Shown: piece by piece, positions 11,833 to 23,361 of the stretch
How the letters are laid out: each line of letters starts with the position of its first letter
Position numbering within the stretch: the first letter of the stretch is position 1
Assembly: GCA_018340375.1 (NCBI GenBank)
Contig: JAFFJZ010000007.1
Location: 186,001-250,000 of the forward strand
Length of the DNA stretch: 64,000 bases
Direction: 5' to 3'
Source of the DNA: Gonatopus flavifemur
Lineage: Eukaryota > Arthropoda > Insecta > Hymenoptera > Dryinidae
Notes under the pieces: generated by a model
What the model was told of the DNA's origin: nothing
The model's input: the letters and a program-made list of their open reading frames with translations, nothing else
Database searches by the model: none
Program-made: the position numbers and the translations under genes

Positions 11833-12589
11833 AGGAAGGGTACGAAATTTTGCGCGAAATATTTTCGTGAACCACGTGAGAAATAAAAATTTTATGAATA
11901 CGATGATAAAATACATGCTTGGGATTGAGGATTTTAATTTCATAGTGGTTCTGAAACATTATGGGATCGATGGAAAATTCTTACGATTGAAGGTCATAAT
12001 TCAGAAAATTTGGCTTCCTATATTTCAGAACCAATATGGAATGAGAATTTGCATTCACAGTGCGCAATCCCATGCATGTATTTTATTATCACATATTTGA
12101 AATTTGTAATTCTTACATATTTTATGAAAGAAGGATGGGAAAAATATCATATGTTTCGTCTGTCCCCTGGTAGAAATTTCACAAATTTTTTCCTATGACT
12201 GATGAGGCGCTAGAGAGGAAAAACTGAGTACAAAAAACTAGCGAGGTACTGGTCAATTACTGATAAGTTGCATCCAACTAGCGTTGGTTGGTCAAAACTA
12301 GTGAGGTACTTATTAGTATGTAATAAGTTGAACTAATTGATAATGTGGAGTGAAACCATCTCTAATAATTATACAAGTGCTTACTAAAATATATATAAAA
12401 TGGAGAAGAATGAACTTTTCAATTCTAAAATGAATAAAATATTGTTCACACTTGATATCGGAAATGTCAGACCCATACAGCACGTATTTCATAAAGATTT
12501 TTAAACAGCTGAACAGGTTTTTCCATTAATTTTTACATATAATTACAGGTGATGTAAATGAGGAAGAAAATGTAACAAATCTGTTTGTA
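11833..12589. other. non-coding
   Basis: No gene, RNA or strong repeat was seen. Confidence 0.4.
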
Positions 12590-14045
12590 TTTTAGAATTG
12601 AAGTATAGTTTACGGATATGAGGTTGACTTCTTTGGATTGAAAAATAAAAATTAATTATTTTCGTGAAATGTGTGATCGTTAGTTCTTAATTAATATGTA
12701 TTAAAAAAATCTATTATTCAGTGCAACATGAATTATTGAATCAGTCATAGCTGTTGTAGTATGTGAAAAATTATAATTTGTTGATGCAGTGAGAAAGAGT
12801 TTTATTCAAATACTTACATCAATATGTCTCAGAAAAAACTCAGAGATCAAATCATTTTTGTAGTAATATGAGTCATGAAGAACTCATTTAATCGAAACTA
12901 TTTTAAGCGAATGTTTAAAATAAATTTCCAGAAACTTGGATTATTCACATAGAGCTCATTGGATGGTTTTACTCTTGAAGAGTACTGTTGACATTTGCAA
13001 ATTGGAGAAAAAAGTCTTATTTTCTGTCTTGAATTTGTTATTAGAGTAGTGACAAACTTGTAGGAAGAGTTTGAAGGTTGGGTGGAATCCATATTGATCA
13101 GGAAAGTCAAAACCGTATTGCAAAACTTGGAAAATCTGTTAACGTAGCTGACAATACTGGGGTATCGAGTCAGCTTTTCCTTACTACGTGAAATCTAGGC
13201 AGGAGAAATGTATCAAAATTCAGTGAATTCATGTTGGTGTTGAGTGAGAGAAGACAGAAGGATTCATTGGATTTTATTGGTTACTATAAAAATGTCAACA
13301 AATAAGGAAAGGCTATGTAGGACTCACTGTATCGTCTTTCATTATTTTTGTTTCAATAATTTTGTATTGTGGACATTTTTGTATTTTCTTACTAATAAGT
13401 TGAAGAAACAAGTGTATTGAACCTGTTTCACAAATATAATAACATTCATTCGTAGCAGCATGATACAACATTATTGAAACAAAAATAATGAAAGACGATA
13501 CAGTGAGTCCTACATAGCCTTTCCTTATTTGTTGACATTTTTATACTAACCAATAAAATCCAATGAATATTTCTGTCTCCTCTCACTCAACACCAACTTG
13601 AATTCACTGAATTTTGATACATTTCTCCTGCCTAGATTTCATGTAGTAAGGAAAAGCTGACTCGATACCCCAGTATTGTCAGCTACGTTAACAGATTTTC
13701 CAAGTTTTGCAATACGGTTTCGACTTTGCTGATCCATATGGATTTCACCCAACCTTCAAATTCTTTCTACAATTTTATCACCACTCTAATAACAAATTCA
13801 AGACAGAAAATAAGACTTTTTTCTCCAATTTGCAAATGTCAACTTTGACAGTACTCTTCAAGAGTAAAACCATCCAACGAGCTTTATGTGAATAATCCAA
13901 GTTTTTGGAAATTCATTTTAAACTTTCGCTTGAAAAGATTTTTAATACATAATAATTAAACAATAACGACCACAAATTTCACAAAAATAATTCATTCATT
14001 GTTTTTTATCACATAAACTTAACCTCACATCTGTCAACCGAATTG
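12590..14045. repeat. large imperfect palindrome (foldback), about 1.45 kb
   Basis: Left arm about 12590-13363 and right arm about 13468-14045 are inverted copies, for example CAGCTTTTCCTTACTACGTG against CATGTAGTAAGGAAAAGCTG. The loop is about 105 bp. The left arm carries about 180 extra bases (roughly 12712-12893) missing from the right arm. Arms differ by scattered substitutions, so the element is not very recent. Small frames on both arms are mirror artefacts. Confidence 0.8.
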
Positions 14046-14146
14046 CAATTTTCACATAGATTAATAGATTATTATACTCAACCGATGGATTGAATCAGAT
14101 ATCCACGTCATTTACATTGATCTTTTCTAATAAACCACGTAGGTAC

Positions 14147-14221
14147 CGGTTTAGCTTAGGTCGTTAGGGCGTTAGGATAGTAGATCGCACAACATTAGGT
14201 AGGGATTGGTTTAGGTGGTTC
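14147..14221 (+). repeat. tRNA-like SINE, 5' part (split)
   Basis: CCGGTTTAGCTTAGGTCGTTAGGGC resembles a tRNA A box. The sequence stops inside a B-box-like GGTTC at 14217-14221, where the CCCTGGTT element begins. At the far side of that element (20874) the text resumes TCGATTC, which completes a B box. The SINE is therefore an older target. Confidence 0.55.
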
Positions 14222-14347
14222 CCCTGGTTGAACAATCCGATTGAATCCGATAAAAAAAAATTTTATCGGAATGAATTGAGTTTCTGCATCGGAAATTTCC
14301 TATTGATACCAATAAAATAATTTTTAACTGGATTTAATCGGCATTTT

Positions 14348-16526
14348 CCCTGGTGAAAAAATCCGATTAAATCCGATAAAAAAAACTTATTGGAATGAAT
14401 TGATTCTTGCATCGCGATTTTCTTATTGAATTTCATTGGTTGTTAACCCAACCAACGAACGGTTTATATACATCATATACGCGCATTTTATATCAATTAA
14501 ACAAACACATATATCATTTATTCAATCATTACGTATGACAAATTATTGCTGAAATAAATTCAAACGATCATTTATGTGTTATTAACATGGTGATCACTCA
14601 TCCACCTTGTACCGCAGTTGTCGTTGCTTGACCTAGAAGATCGATCTGGAACAGCCGCTCGCTCGATGCCGTGGTTCGCTTCCTATCAATGTGAACTAAA
14701 TGACTGTCTTATGTCAGGGATGGGTGTCCTATAGTAATAAGATTCAATTGGTAACAGTCCATTGGACATATGAGGGATTGTATCGGTCTTAATGAGAGCA
14801 TGGGAGTTCATTAATAATAAAAATCCCAATGAAGACCAAGAGAATATTTTCCAATTGGATTCAATCGGTATTTTATGATGGATGAAAAATTCCGATTGAC
14901 ATCAATACAATATTTTTCAATTGGATTCAATCGGTATTTTATCAATTATGAAAATTCTAATTGATACGAGTCAAATATTTTCCAATGGGATCCAATAGGT
15001 ATTTTATCAATAATAAGAATTTCGATTGATATCAATGAAATATTGTGTAATTGGATTCACTTGGTATTTTATGATCAATGAGAATTCCGATTGACGCCAA
15101 TACAATATTTTTCAATTGGATTGAATCGGTATGTTATTAATTATGAAGATTCTAATTGATACCAGTCAAATATTTTTCAGTGGCATCCAATAGGTATTTT
15201 ATCAATAATAAGAATTCCTATTGATACCAAGAAAATATTTTTCATCTGATCAAATAGGTATTTTATTGATCATTAAAATTCTAATTGATATCAGTGAAAT
15301 ATTTTTCAATAGAATTCAATGGGTCATTAATCATAAAAATTCCAATTGATACCAAGAAAATATTTTCTCATTAGATTCAATGGGTATTTTATGATTGATA
15401 AAAAATTCCGATGGATACCAATAAAATATTTTTTAATTGGATCGAATCGGTATTTCATCAATCATGAAAATTTCAATTGATACCAGTCAAATATTTTTCA
15501 ATGGGATCCAATTGATATTTTATCAATAATAATTATTCCGATTGATATCAATGAAATATTGTGTAATTGCATTCACTTGGTATTTTATGACCAATGAAAA
15601 TTCCGATTGATGCCAATACAATATTTTCCAATTGGATTCAATCGGTATGTTATTAATCATGAAGATTCTAATTGATACCAGTCAAATATTTTTCAATGGC
15701 ATCCAATAGGTATTTTATCAATAATAAAAATTCCAATTCGTACGAACACAATATTTTTTAATTTGATTTAATCGGCATTTTATTAATCATTACAATTATA
15801 ATTGGTACCAGTAACATATTTTCCAGTGGGATCCAATGGATATCCCATCACTGATAAAAATTCCGATTGATACCAATGAAATATTTTCTAATTGGATCCT
15901 CTTGGTATTCTATGATTATAGTTCCCTATTCCAGCAACTTTCCCATTAGTTCGAATACATCGAGGTCACCAGGGATTCTGATGAAAACCAATGATTTGAT
16001 GCAATGAAAGAAATTTCAGAACTGAATGTTATTGCCGGTACATACCTATAAGACTTTAGAATCTGTAAACTTGCCTATTATTTTCAATAAGTTTGAATGT
16101 TGGAATAATCCAATTAAAACCCATTGATCAATGAAATCGATACATCCTTAAATGCAGTCAGAAATCCCCCATAAGAAACCCATTCGTCATTCAATTTCAC
16201 AAATTTTCCCATTAGTTCCAATAGATTGAAATTGTGGAAACTTCCGATAAAAACTGTTTGCCTGTTGGAATGGGGAAAATTTTAATCATCCAATCAGATA
16301 TCTCTTATACAGACCAATAGATTATGCGGAGTCTGATTAATTCCCATAAAATGCAGATTTTTTAATTGATGGATCCCCGATTGAAACCTATAGAAAAGAG
16401 ATTCCGATAAACTCTCATTGATTTTGAATCGGGGATTGAACTGTTCCGATTGATCCTATGCAGTCCGATTAATTCTGAATCGGTTTCTATCGGATCTTAT
16501 CGGATTTTTTTTTTTTTTAACCAGGG
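14348..16526. mobile_element. inner CCCTGG-ended element of the same family
   Basis: Starts CCCTGGTGAAAAAATCCGAT and ends TTAACCAGGG. After its right end, the following text (16527-16614) matches the outer family sequence seen near 20345-20400, which supports insertion into the outer copy. It differs from the outer copy by a 1.1-kb minisatellite. It has no coding capacity. Confidence 0.55.
14850..15905. repeat. about 64-bp minisatellite with higher-order period
   Basis: About 16-17 imperfect tandem units of roughly 64 bp, each with a core like GATACCAGTCAAATATTTTTC followed by GGTATTTTATCAAT. Distinctive unit variants recur together about 516 bp apart. TATTGTGTAA occurs at 15041 and 15557, each followed by the same sequence of variants. 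That implies an eight-unit block was duplicated. Confidence 0.8.
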
Positions 16527-16614
16527 CTAATGCGGTGGAATAAAGTCTAAAATTGAATTGGACATTTCTCATTCAATGCTATTGGATATTCAATCTCGTA
16601 AATATTCCTTTTAT

Positions 16615-19600
16615 CCTCCCCGTGGATGATTGCGGGTCTTCCAGGGGGATATTCATGATACCTGTCCTTGATATCCTTTTTATCCATCCCTGGTAGTATC
16701 TGCTTCCTTTACGTGGTGGGGAGGATAAGTATCTCAGAGTTGGATCTTTTTTTTTGAGTGGAATGAACTACTCAAGAGAAAGAATACAAACTGAGAGAAA
16801 CGAAATCATCCTGATGCCAGAAACATCGGCAAAAACGGAAGGAAAGCAAGGGGAAACTACCTTCCTTGACATGTTTCAATACTTCCCGAGGAAATGAAAC
16901 CTTTTCATCACCTGGAATATTATGTAACAAAAACAAACGAACAAATTAATGAACACATGATGGCGCTCTCTCGGGTAAAATATTCCGGAGTTGAACTAGT
17001 CTCCCGTTCGGATCTCCGGGTGGAGGCTGCTCGAGGAAGCTTCATCAGCAAAGAACGAAAACCGAAGAATAGGATAGGGAAAAGGAACAACATTCTTCGA
17101 GTCGGAGAAATTAGAAATGAATAGGTTGAATATAGACGTAATGGGGATTAGCGAAATGAGATGGCCACAAGAGGGCGATTTCTGGAGTGGGGATTATAGA
17201 ATAATTCATACAGGATCAAAGAAAGGTCAAGTAGGTGTAGGAATTGTAATGCATAAAAGAGTAGGAAATAGAATAGAAAATTATTTGCAACATAATGAAC
17301 GTGTGATGATGGTTAGAATCAGAACAAAACCGGTAGACACAGTCATAGTCCAAGTATACATGCCCACATCTGCATATTCGGAGGAAGATATTGAAAAAAC
17401 GTACGAAGAAATAGAAGAAGTGATAGAATATGTGAAGGGAGAAGAGAATTTGATAGTGATGGGGGATTGGAATGCGGTAGTAGGACAAGGAAAAGAGGAC
17501 AACATAATAGGAGATTTTGCGTTAGGGAGGAGGAACGATAGAGGACAACGTTTAGTCGAATTTTGTGAAAGTCATGAGATGGTTATCACAAACACTTTAT
17601 TTGAAAATCATCCAAGAAGAATCTACACTTGGAAAATGCCAGGAGATACAGCAAGATACCAAATCGATTACATATTAGTGAAACAAAGATTTAGAAACCA
17701 AGTGAAAAACTGTAAAACTTATCCCAGTGCAGATGTAGATAGTGATCATAATATGTTGATGATGAAATGTTCTCTGAAATTCAAATCTCTGAAGAAGAAA
17801 AGGAAAATGCAGAAAAGATGGAATTTGAAGAACCTCAAGCAAAAACAAACACATGAGGCATTCGAGAAAATGTTGGATGAAAAATTGGGAGATCAAAAAG
17901 AGAAAGACTTGGGAATAGAGAGGAGATGGACAAAGATGAAGGGGAATATAAGAGAATGTGCGGATAAGATTTTGAAGAATGATGGAGTAGAAGCTAAAAA
18001 CCCATGGATAACGGGAGAAATTTTAGAATTGATAAATGAAAGAAGAAAATACAAGAATAATGATAGCCAAGAAGGCCAGCAACGATACAAATCATTGAGA
18101 AATAAAATAATAAGAGAATCAAGGAAAGCAAAAGAACAGTGGTTAGAAGAGCAATGTCAGGAAATAGAAATAAGATTGCATTTAGGAAAAATAGATGAAG
18201 CATATAGGATTATTAAAAGATTTTTCGGACAAATGAAATCTAGGAGCAATAAGATTAGAAACTATCTAGGACGACAATTGATAAAAACGGAAGAGAAAAT
18301 AGAACAGTGGATCAATCATTTGGAAGACTTGTATAGAGGAAAACATGATATAGCACTTTTAGAAAAGGAGGAGGATGTAGATAAGGAAGAATTGGGAGAT
18401 TCGATATTGAGATCAGAATTCGACAAGGCTTTGAAAGAATTGAAAAATAATAAAGCGCCAGGCATAGATGGCATAAGTGCGGACCTTATAAAAGCCTCCA
18501 GTGAAGGAACTCGCGACGCACTGTTTGAATTGATTAGAGATATGTACGAAAAAGGCGAAGTACCGGAAGATTTCCAAAAGAATAAAATTGTCGCTATCCC
18601 GAAAAAACAAGGGGCAGACAAATGCGAGAACTACAGAACGATCAGTTTAACTTCACATGCTTCGAAGATACTGACCAAAATTATATACAGGAGGATGGAA
18701 AATAAAATAGAGAGTAGATTGGCAGAAGATCAGTTTGGTTTTAGAAAAAATAGGGGAACGCGAGAAGCGATTTTAGCACTTAGGGCAGTAATAGAGAAAA
18801 GAATAGCGCTGAAGAAATCTGTGTACATAGGTTTTGTAGATATACAAAAGGCTTTCGATAATGTGGACTGGGAGAAGATGTTTGCGATCCTGAAGAAGGT
18901 GGGAATAAATTATAAAGATAGAAGAATAATATACGAATTATATAAGAATCAAACTGCAATAATAGACATAGAGGGTCAGGAAGGGGAAGCACAAATAAGA
19001 AGAGGGGTGAGACAAGGATGCTCATTATCGCCACTGATTTTCAATTTATATATAGAAGAAGCAATGAACGAAGTGAAGGAGGAAATTCAATCGAAATTAC
19101 AGATTCAGGGAGAAAATATAAGTATGTTGAGATTCGCGGATGACATAGCTATATTGGCCACGAGTAGTACTGAGTTAGAAAATATTCTCAACACTATGAG
19201 AACAATATTATTGGAAAACTATTGTATGAATATAAATAAAGACAAAACAAAATTCATGATGTGCACAGCAGCGAAAACAGCTAGAAGAACGAAAATCAAA
19301 ATAGATACCGAGACAATTGAACAGGTGAAAGAATTCAAATATCTAGGAAGCATAATTACAGAAAACGGCAAAAGCGAAAGAGATATAAGAGCAAGAATAG
19401 CACAAGGGAAACAGGCTTTTTACCAAAAGCAACAGTTATTATGCTCAAAAAATATAAGCTTGGAAGTAAGGAAGAAATTCTTGAAAAATTACGTTTGGAG
19501 CACAGCACTATATGGTTGCGAAACTTGGACAATGGGGAAAACTGATCAACGAAGACTTGAAGCTTTTGAAATGTGGTGTTATAGGAGGATGCTCAGAATA

Positions 19601-19919
19601 AAATGGATAGACAAAGTCAAAAATGAAGAAGTACTCGAGCAGATAAATGAAGAAAGAAATCTTTTGAAACACATCGTGAAAAGAAGAAGCAATCTTATAG
19701 GACACACATTACGGCATGAGAGTTTATTGAAAACAATATTGGAAGGGAAAATGAATGGTAAAACTGGTAAAGGTAGACCTAGAGCAAGTTATATGAAGCA
19801 AATCGTACAAGACAAGGGATGTAGTAGATATGCAGAAATTAAACGTTTGGCGGATAATAGACAGGGGTGGAGGGTTTCATCAAACCAGTCGTAAGACTGA
19901 TTACTTCATGATGATGATG
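16615..19919 (+). mobile_element. RTE-like non-LTR retrotransposon (LINE)
   Basis: A 3305-bp insertion flanked by the 11-bp direct repeat ATTCCTTTTAT (16604-16614 and 19920-19930). It has a 5' untranslated region, one long ORF for endonuclease plus reverse transcriptase, and a short ATG/TGA-type simple repeat at the 3' end instead of poly-A, as RTE-clade elements have. The related sequence near 20425-20445 shows the uninterrupted version of the target. Length is near full for this clade. Confidence 0.88.
17117..19894 (+). CDS. endonuclease-reverse transcriptase of RTE-like LINE
   Basis: Protein for target-primed reverse transcription; 925 residues from the ATG at 17117. N-terminal EEP endonuclease blocks are SEMRWP (about residue 12), GDWNAVVG (about 115), IDYILV (about 183) and SDHNML (about 208). 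Reverse transcriptase blocks are NKAPGIDGIS (about 450), FVDIQKAFDNVDW (about 573), RQGCSLSPLIFNLY (about 634) and the catalytic RFADDIA (about 672). The C-terminal part has the YGCETWT / EAFEMWCYRRMLRI blocks typical of proteins annotated craniofacial development protein 2-like, which are RTE/BovB-type. The frame is open upstream, but the expected first endonuclease motif (a WN near the start) is not readable there, so the 5' end of the domain seems deleted. No internal stops. Confidence 0.9.
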   Translation: MNRLNIDVMGISEMRWPQEGDFWSGDYRIIHTGSKKGQVGVGIVMHKRVGNRIENYLQHNERVMMVRIRTKPVDTVIVQVYMPTSAYSEEDIEKTYEEIEEVIEYVKGEENLIVMGDWNAVVGQGKEDNIIGDFALGRRNDRGQRLVEFCESHEMVITNTLFENHPRRIYTWKMPGDTARYQIDYILVKQRFRNQVKNCKTYPSADVDSDHNMLMMKCSLKFKSLKKKRKMQKRWNLKNLKQKQTHEAFEKMLDEKLGDQKEKDLGIERRWTKMKGNIRECADKILKNDGVEAKNPWITGEILELINERRKYKNNDSQEGQQRYKSLRNKIIRESRKAKEQWLEEQCQEIEIRLHLGKIDEAYRIIKRFFGQMKSRSNKIRNYLGRQLIKTEEKIEQWINHLEDLYRGKHDIALLEKEEDVDKEELGDSILRSEFDKALKELKNNKAPGIDGISADLIKASSEGTRDALFELIRDMYEKGEVPEDFQKNKIVAIPKKQGADKCENYRTISLTSHASKILTKIIYRRMENKIESRLAEDQFGFRKNRGTREAILALRAVIEKRIALKKSVYIGFVDIQKAFDNVDWEKMFAILKKVGINYKDRRIIYELYKNQTAIIDIEGQEGEAQIRRGVRQGCSLSPLIFNLYIEEAMNEVKEEIQSKLQIQGENISMLRFADDIAILATSSTELENILNTMRTILLENYCMNINKDKTKFMMCTAAKTARRTKIKIDTETIEQVKEFKYLGSIITENGKSERDIRARIAQGKQAFYQKQQLLCSKNISLEVRKKFLKNYVWSTALYGCETWTMGKTDQRRLEAFEMWCYRRMLRIKWIDKVKNEEVLEQINEERNLLKHIVKRRSNLIGHTLRHESLLKTILEGKMNGKTGKGRPRASYMKQIVQDKGCSRYAEIKRLADNRQGWRVSSNQS

Positions 19920-19945
19920 ATTCCTTTTATTTCCCATAAATTGCA

Positions 19946-20182
19946 CTGAGAAAAAAATTTCATCGAAAATCAATTATATTTTGTTGTTAGGGTAACTGGA
20001 TATCATAGTCAAGTCAACGAATATATGATCAGATTGACAGTATAATCGTTGACTTGACACCATGATGGTTGATTCAACTGCATGTAGTTGAGGCAACAGT
20101 CAGATTCAGTTGGATATATCCAATCGTATTCTACTGTTGAATCAATTATATCACCGTTGTCTGTACCCACCTTTTTCTCAGT
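19946..20182. mobile_element. MITE with CACTGAGAAAA ends
   Basis: Starts GCACTGAGAAAAAAATTTC and ends CTTTTTCTCAGTGT. Internal words such as AGTTGA/TCAACT give it partial foldback. It lies inside the outer CCCTGGTT element, just after the LINE. Confidence 0.55.
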
Positions 20183-20875
20183 GTGGGATGATCGAATAAT
20201 CCAATTGAAACCTATTGACCAATAAAATAAACAAACTCAAATCGAATTGGATATTCTGGATAGAAACCCAGTGAGTCTTGAATTTTATACAATTTTCCCA
20301 TTGGTTCCAATAGACCGAAATCACCGAAAATTCTGATGAAAACCGATAATTTAATCCGCTGAAAGGAATTCTGAATTCGAAGTGGATATTTCTCATTCAA
20401 TCCCATCAATTTTCAGATCCGTAAATGGTCCTATTATTCCCCATGAATTCGGATAGTGGAATAATCCGATTAAAACCTACAGACCGATCAAATCTGTACG
20501 AACTCTAATCGAATTGGACATTCTTCATAAAAACCGATTAAATTTCCCATTACGTAACATTTACGATCGGTTCCAATAGCTTTAGGTCATGGAAATTTCC
20601 GATAAAAACCATTTGCCTCATGAAATGGAGAAATTTTCATATTCTCAATCAGATATCTCTCATACAAACCGATTGATCACTGAAAGTCATATTAATTCCA
20701 ATAAAACAAATATTTTTCTATCGGTAAATCCTCGATTCAATCCTATATATACCACGTTCCAATTAATTCCTATTCATCTCGAATCGGTAGTTGAGTCTCT
20801 CCGATTGACCCTATTCATTCCGATTAATTTTGAATCGGTTTGTATCGGTTTCTATTGGACCTTTTAACCAGGGTC

Positions 20876-21264
20876 GATTCTCTTCGAGGTTTCCCATTTT
20901 CTCTCCATGACATGAGAACGTAGTGAACAACGTGGTCGTCAATCTGCAAGTGTTCTCCTCCGAAACATGTTTTTTGCTTAAAATTCAGTTTTTTATTTTT
21001 AAAGACATTTTGGGCCAAAGCATAAATATTTTACTGAATAATCATTGTCGATGTATTATTATAATTTCACATCTTTACTGGGGTGAATGAAAATTCATAT
21101 ACAAATTTCATGTATTCATACATTGAATTTCAAATCCATGTACATTAAATTCAATGTATGTAGACTTGAAATTTGTGGAACCTGTACATGAATTTTCAGT
21201 TACGTACTTGAAAAAAACTTCCGGTAGATTTACATTAAAATTCATGCAGAAATTTTCAACAGTG
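20876..21264. other. non-coding; worn MITE
   Basis: The part from about 21078 to 21264 contains repeated ACATGAATTTT/AAATTCATGT words and ends CAACAGTGTA, like other CACTGTTGAAAATT-ended elements. No gene was seen. Confidence 0.4.
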
Positions 21265-21266
21265 TA

Positions 21267-21432
21267 GGGTAGAGTGGTATAAGAATACGCGGGAGATAAG
21301 AGTGCGCAAGAGTGCAAATTGATTGGATATATAATGAAATAATGTTGTTTGAAGCGTTTTGTTTAAAAACTGCGCACTTTCAGCGTGCATAGTCCCCCGC
21401 GTACTCTTACTATTTAGTATACCACTCTACCC
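21267..21432. mobile_element. MITE with GGGTAGAGTGGT ends
   Basis: TA at 21265-21266 and 21433-21434 bracket inverted ends GGGTAGAGTGGTATAA / CCACTCTACCC, with further inverted GAATACGCGGGAG / CCCCCGCGTACTC. Tc1/mariner-type TA target. Confidence 0.7.
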
Positions 21433-21792
21433 TAGATTTATTTTTCGGCTCGTGTTGACAAAATGTTGAATTTTCGAATTTTCTTGGAAATAAAAAAGAC
21501 GCTATCATATTGATGCTACTCTTCTTGGCAATCAAAGCCCCGATTTTAGTGACGACTGAAAAACGGGGTGAAAAACGGAAATTGTAAACACTCGAGGAAA
21601 CACTGAACAAAAAAGAAGACAGGGAAACATTCATTTTGCAATTAAATGTGAGTTAAAACTCCACAATATCAATGTACACATCGTTTTTCTAGTTTTCTAT
21701 AAGTGAAAGAATAAGAATTTTTGGAAATTTCATCCTAGTAGAAATTCGAAAGGAAATTCCCTATCAAGAGCATGGCTCTGGTAAGGACTCTG

Positions 21793-22170
21793 CACTGAGA
21801 AAAAGGTTTCCTTCTGACAAATCAACGCATTTGGTTGAGCATTTTCAAGAAGTATCATTTCATACAAATAAGACATTAATTATAACCAAACATTGTGTTG
21901 AGTCAAGAAATTCATATTTATTAACTATAACCAAATCATTCATTTGATTCAAAGTGATTGAAGTTGATATGAATGAATATGAATTCTTGTCAAATTCAGA
22001 TCTATCGAATCATAATCGGTATGAAGTTGACTCAAAGGAATATGTGGTGTATTCAACAACTATGTGATAAAATGAATATTAGTGAATATTTCTTTGCTCG
22101 TATCCAAATATACATTCTCATTCCATACATATACAAATCTCATTCGAGTCAACGAATCCCTTTCTCAGTG
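21793..22170. mobile_element. MITE with CACTGAGAAAAAGG ends
   Basis: Ends CACTGAGAAAAAGG and CCCTTTCTCAGTG are inverted and the interior folds back partly (GAATATG/CATATTC words). A TG flanks each end. The 78-residue frame inside is not credible. Confidence 0.55.
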
Positions 22171-22434
22171 TGGTATGATAGGGAAGTCGTGAGTCCGGAA
22201 AACCTCTAGATCCTGGCATGGCATCCTATTCAAGACCTTAAAACAATGTAACGCAAGGTTTTTGTAAGGTTTCAGCCTGGATAATCCCCAACAATAATTT
22301 TGATATGGCATTGTCAAAATTTTATCATCATTGTCTTGACTCATGTGTTCTGAATCGAGTAATAACTTGTCAGAACCTAATAAGAATTCTACTTAGACAA
22401 TCGTTCTTTGCAGATATGAAATATTCACCCTTAA

Positions 22435-23357
22435 CCTTTGAACTGTAATGTCTAAAAAAATCACACTATTGGTAAACATCGGTCTCACAGACCGCTAATA
22501 TTATTTACTCAGATTTTGAGCAACTTGAGGTTACAAAAGTATGTTCTTGACTATTTTCGAAGTTATGAAAGATACTACAATAGGAAAATCAGCACACATT
22601 TCAATATATTAGATCTGCTCAAAAAATAGTCGTCAGGTATTGAGCGGTTTTTGGGTCTGGAAATCTGCTCAGGAACTGACAAACTTCCAACTTGATTCTC
22701 TCCGGAATTGCTGAATCTCAATATTCTGTCAAAACCTATATAGCGAGAAAAATTTGTCAATTTTTGACCAGGTATCCCAGTTATAGATTATGAACAGAAC
22801 CATCCTGAAATTGCTGTCATTTTTTGACTGGATGTTCGGATTTGGTGATTCCGGACGAAATCGGGTAGAAAGTTTGCAAGTTTGTGGACCGATTTACAGA
22901 GATAAAAACCTCTCAAGACCTGAAAAATATTTTGTGAGTGGATCTGACAGCAGTTTCAAGCAGAGTGAGTCATTCATCTTAAAAACTCTGTTTTCTTCAG
23001 TTTTCAGTGTGTCATAATACATTATCATTAGTAGTGATCAAAGTAATGATATCAAAATAGGACAGTGAATCGAAATGTAATCTCATTCCAATGAGCCGAT
23101 AAAATATCAACCCGCACAACCTTGCAAAAAAACTTACACAAACGGTAAACACCGATCTGCTAGACCGCTACACTTTGAAAATCCAATCCGTATGGAAACT
23201 ACTTGATGAATGGCGGAACGCGTGATACAGCATTTGGTTTGGTCATGTGAGATAAGAAGGTACTCATGATTTTGAGCATCTCTTGCGACGATTCATAAAT
23301 TTATGAACAAATGAAATTCTATTAGCGGTCTGTGGGATCGACATTACAGTTTAAAGG
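22435..23357. mobile_element. piggyBac-like non-autonomous element
   Basis: 923 bp flanked by TTAA on both sides (22431-22434 and 23358-23361). Terminal inverted repeats CCTTTGAACTGTAATGTC and CCTTTAAACTGTAATGTC match at 17 of 18 bases. A subterminal CACAGACCGCTAATA block is also inverted, and two inner inverted arms (about 22611-22785 and 22795-22985) are seen. TTAA plus CCTTT ends are characteristic of piggyBac. No transposase. Confidence 0.8.
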
Positions 23358-23361
23358 TTAA

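Larger units (their letters stand above)
14222..20873. mobile_element. outer CCCTGGTT-ended element with nested insertions
   Basis: Begins CCCTGGTTGAACAATCCGAT and ends in TTTTAACCAGGG, forming TIRs of the CCCTGGTT(A/G)AA...TCCGAT type. A TC dinucleotide lies on both sides (14220-14221 and 20874-20875), and the flanks join into a tRNA-like B box. Without the nested inner copy (14348-16526), the LINE (16615-19919) and the MITE (19946-20182), about 0.9 kb of its own sequence remains. There is no transposase, so it is non-autonomous. The superfamily is unknown. Confidence 0.6.

Noticed and set aside
14850..15905. CRISPR-like array
   Set aside because: Tandem units without distinct unique spacers, in a eukaryotic TE; it is a minisatellite.
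16894..17124. 76-residue frame before the LINE ORF, as a possible ORF1
   Set aside because: No zinc knuckle or coiled coil; it overlaps the endonuclease reading frame in another phase and contains text that looks like a shifted endonuclease start.
17216..19705. Many minus-strand frames over the LINE
   Set aside because: They are antisense shadows of an A-rich coding strand.
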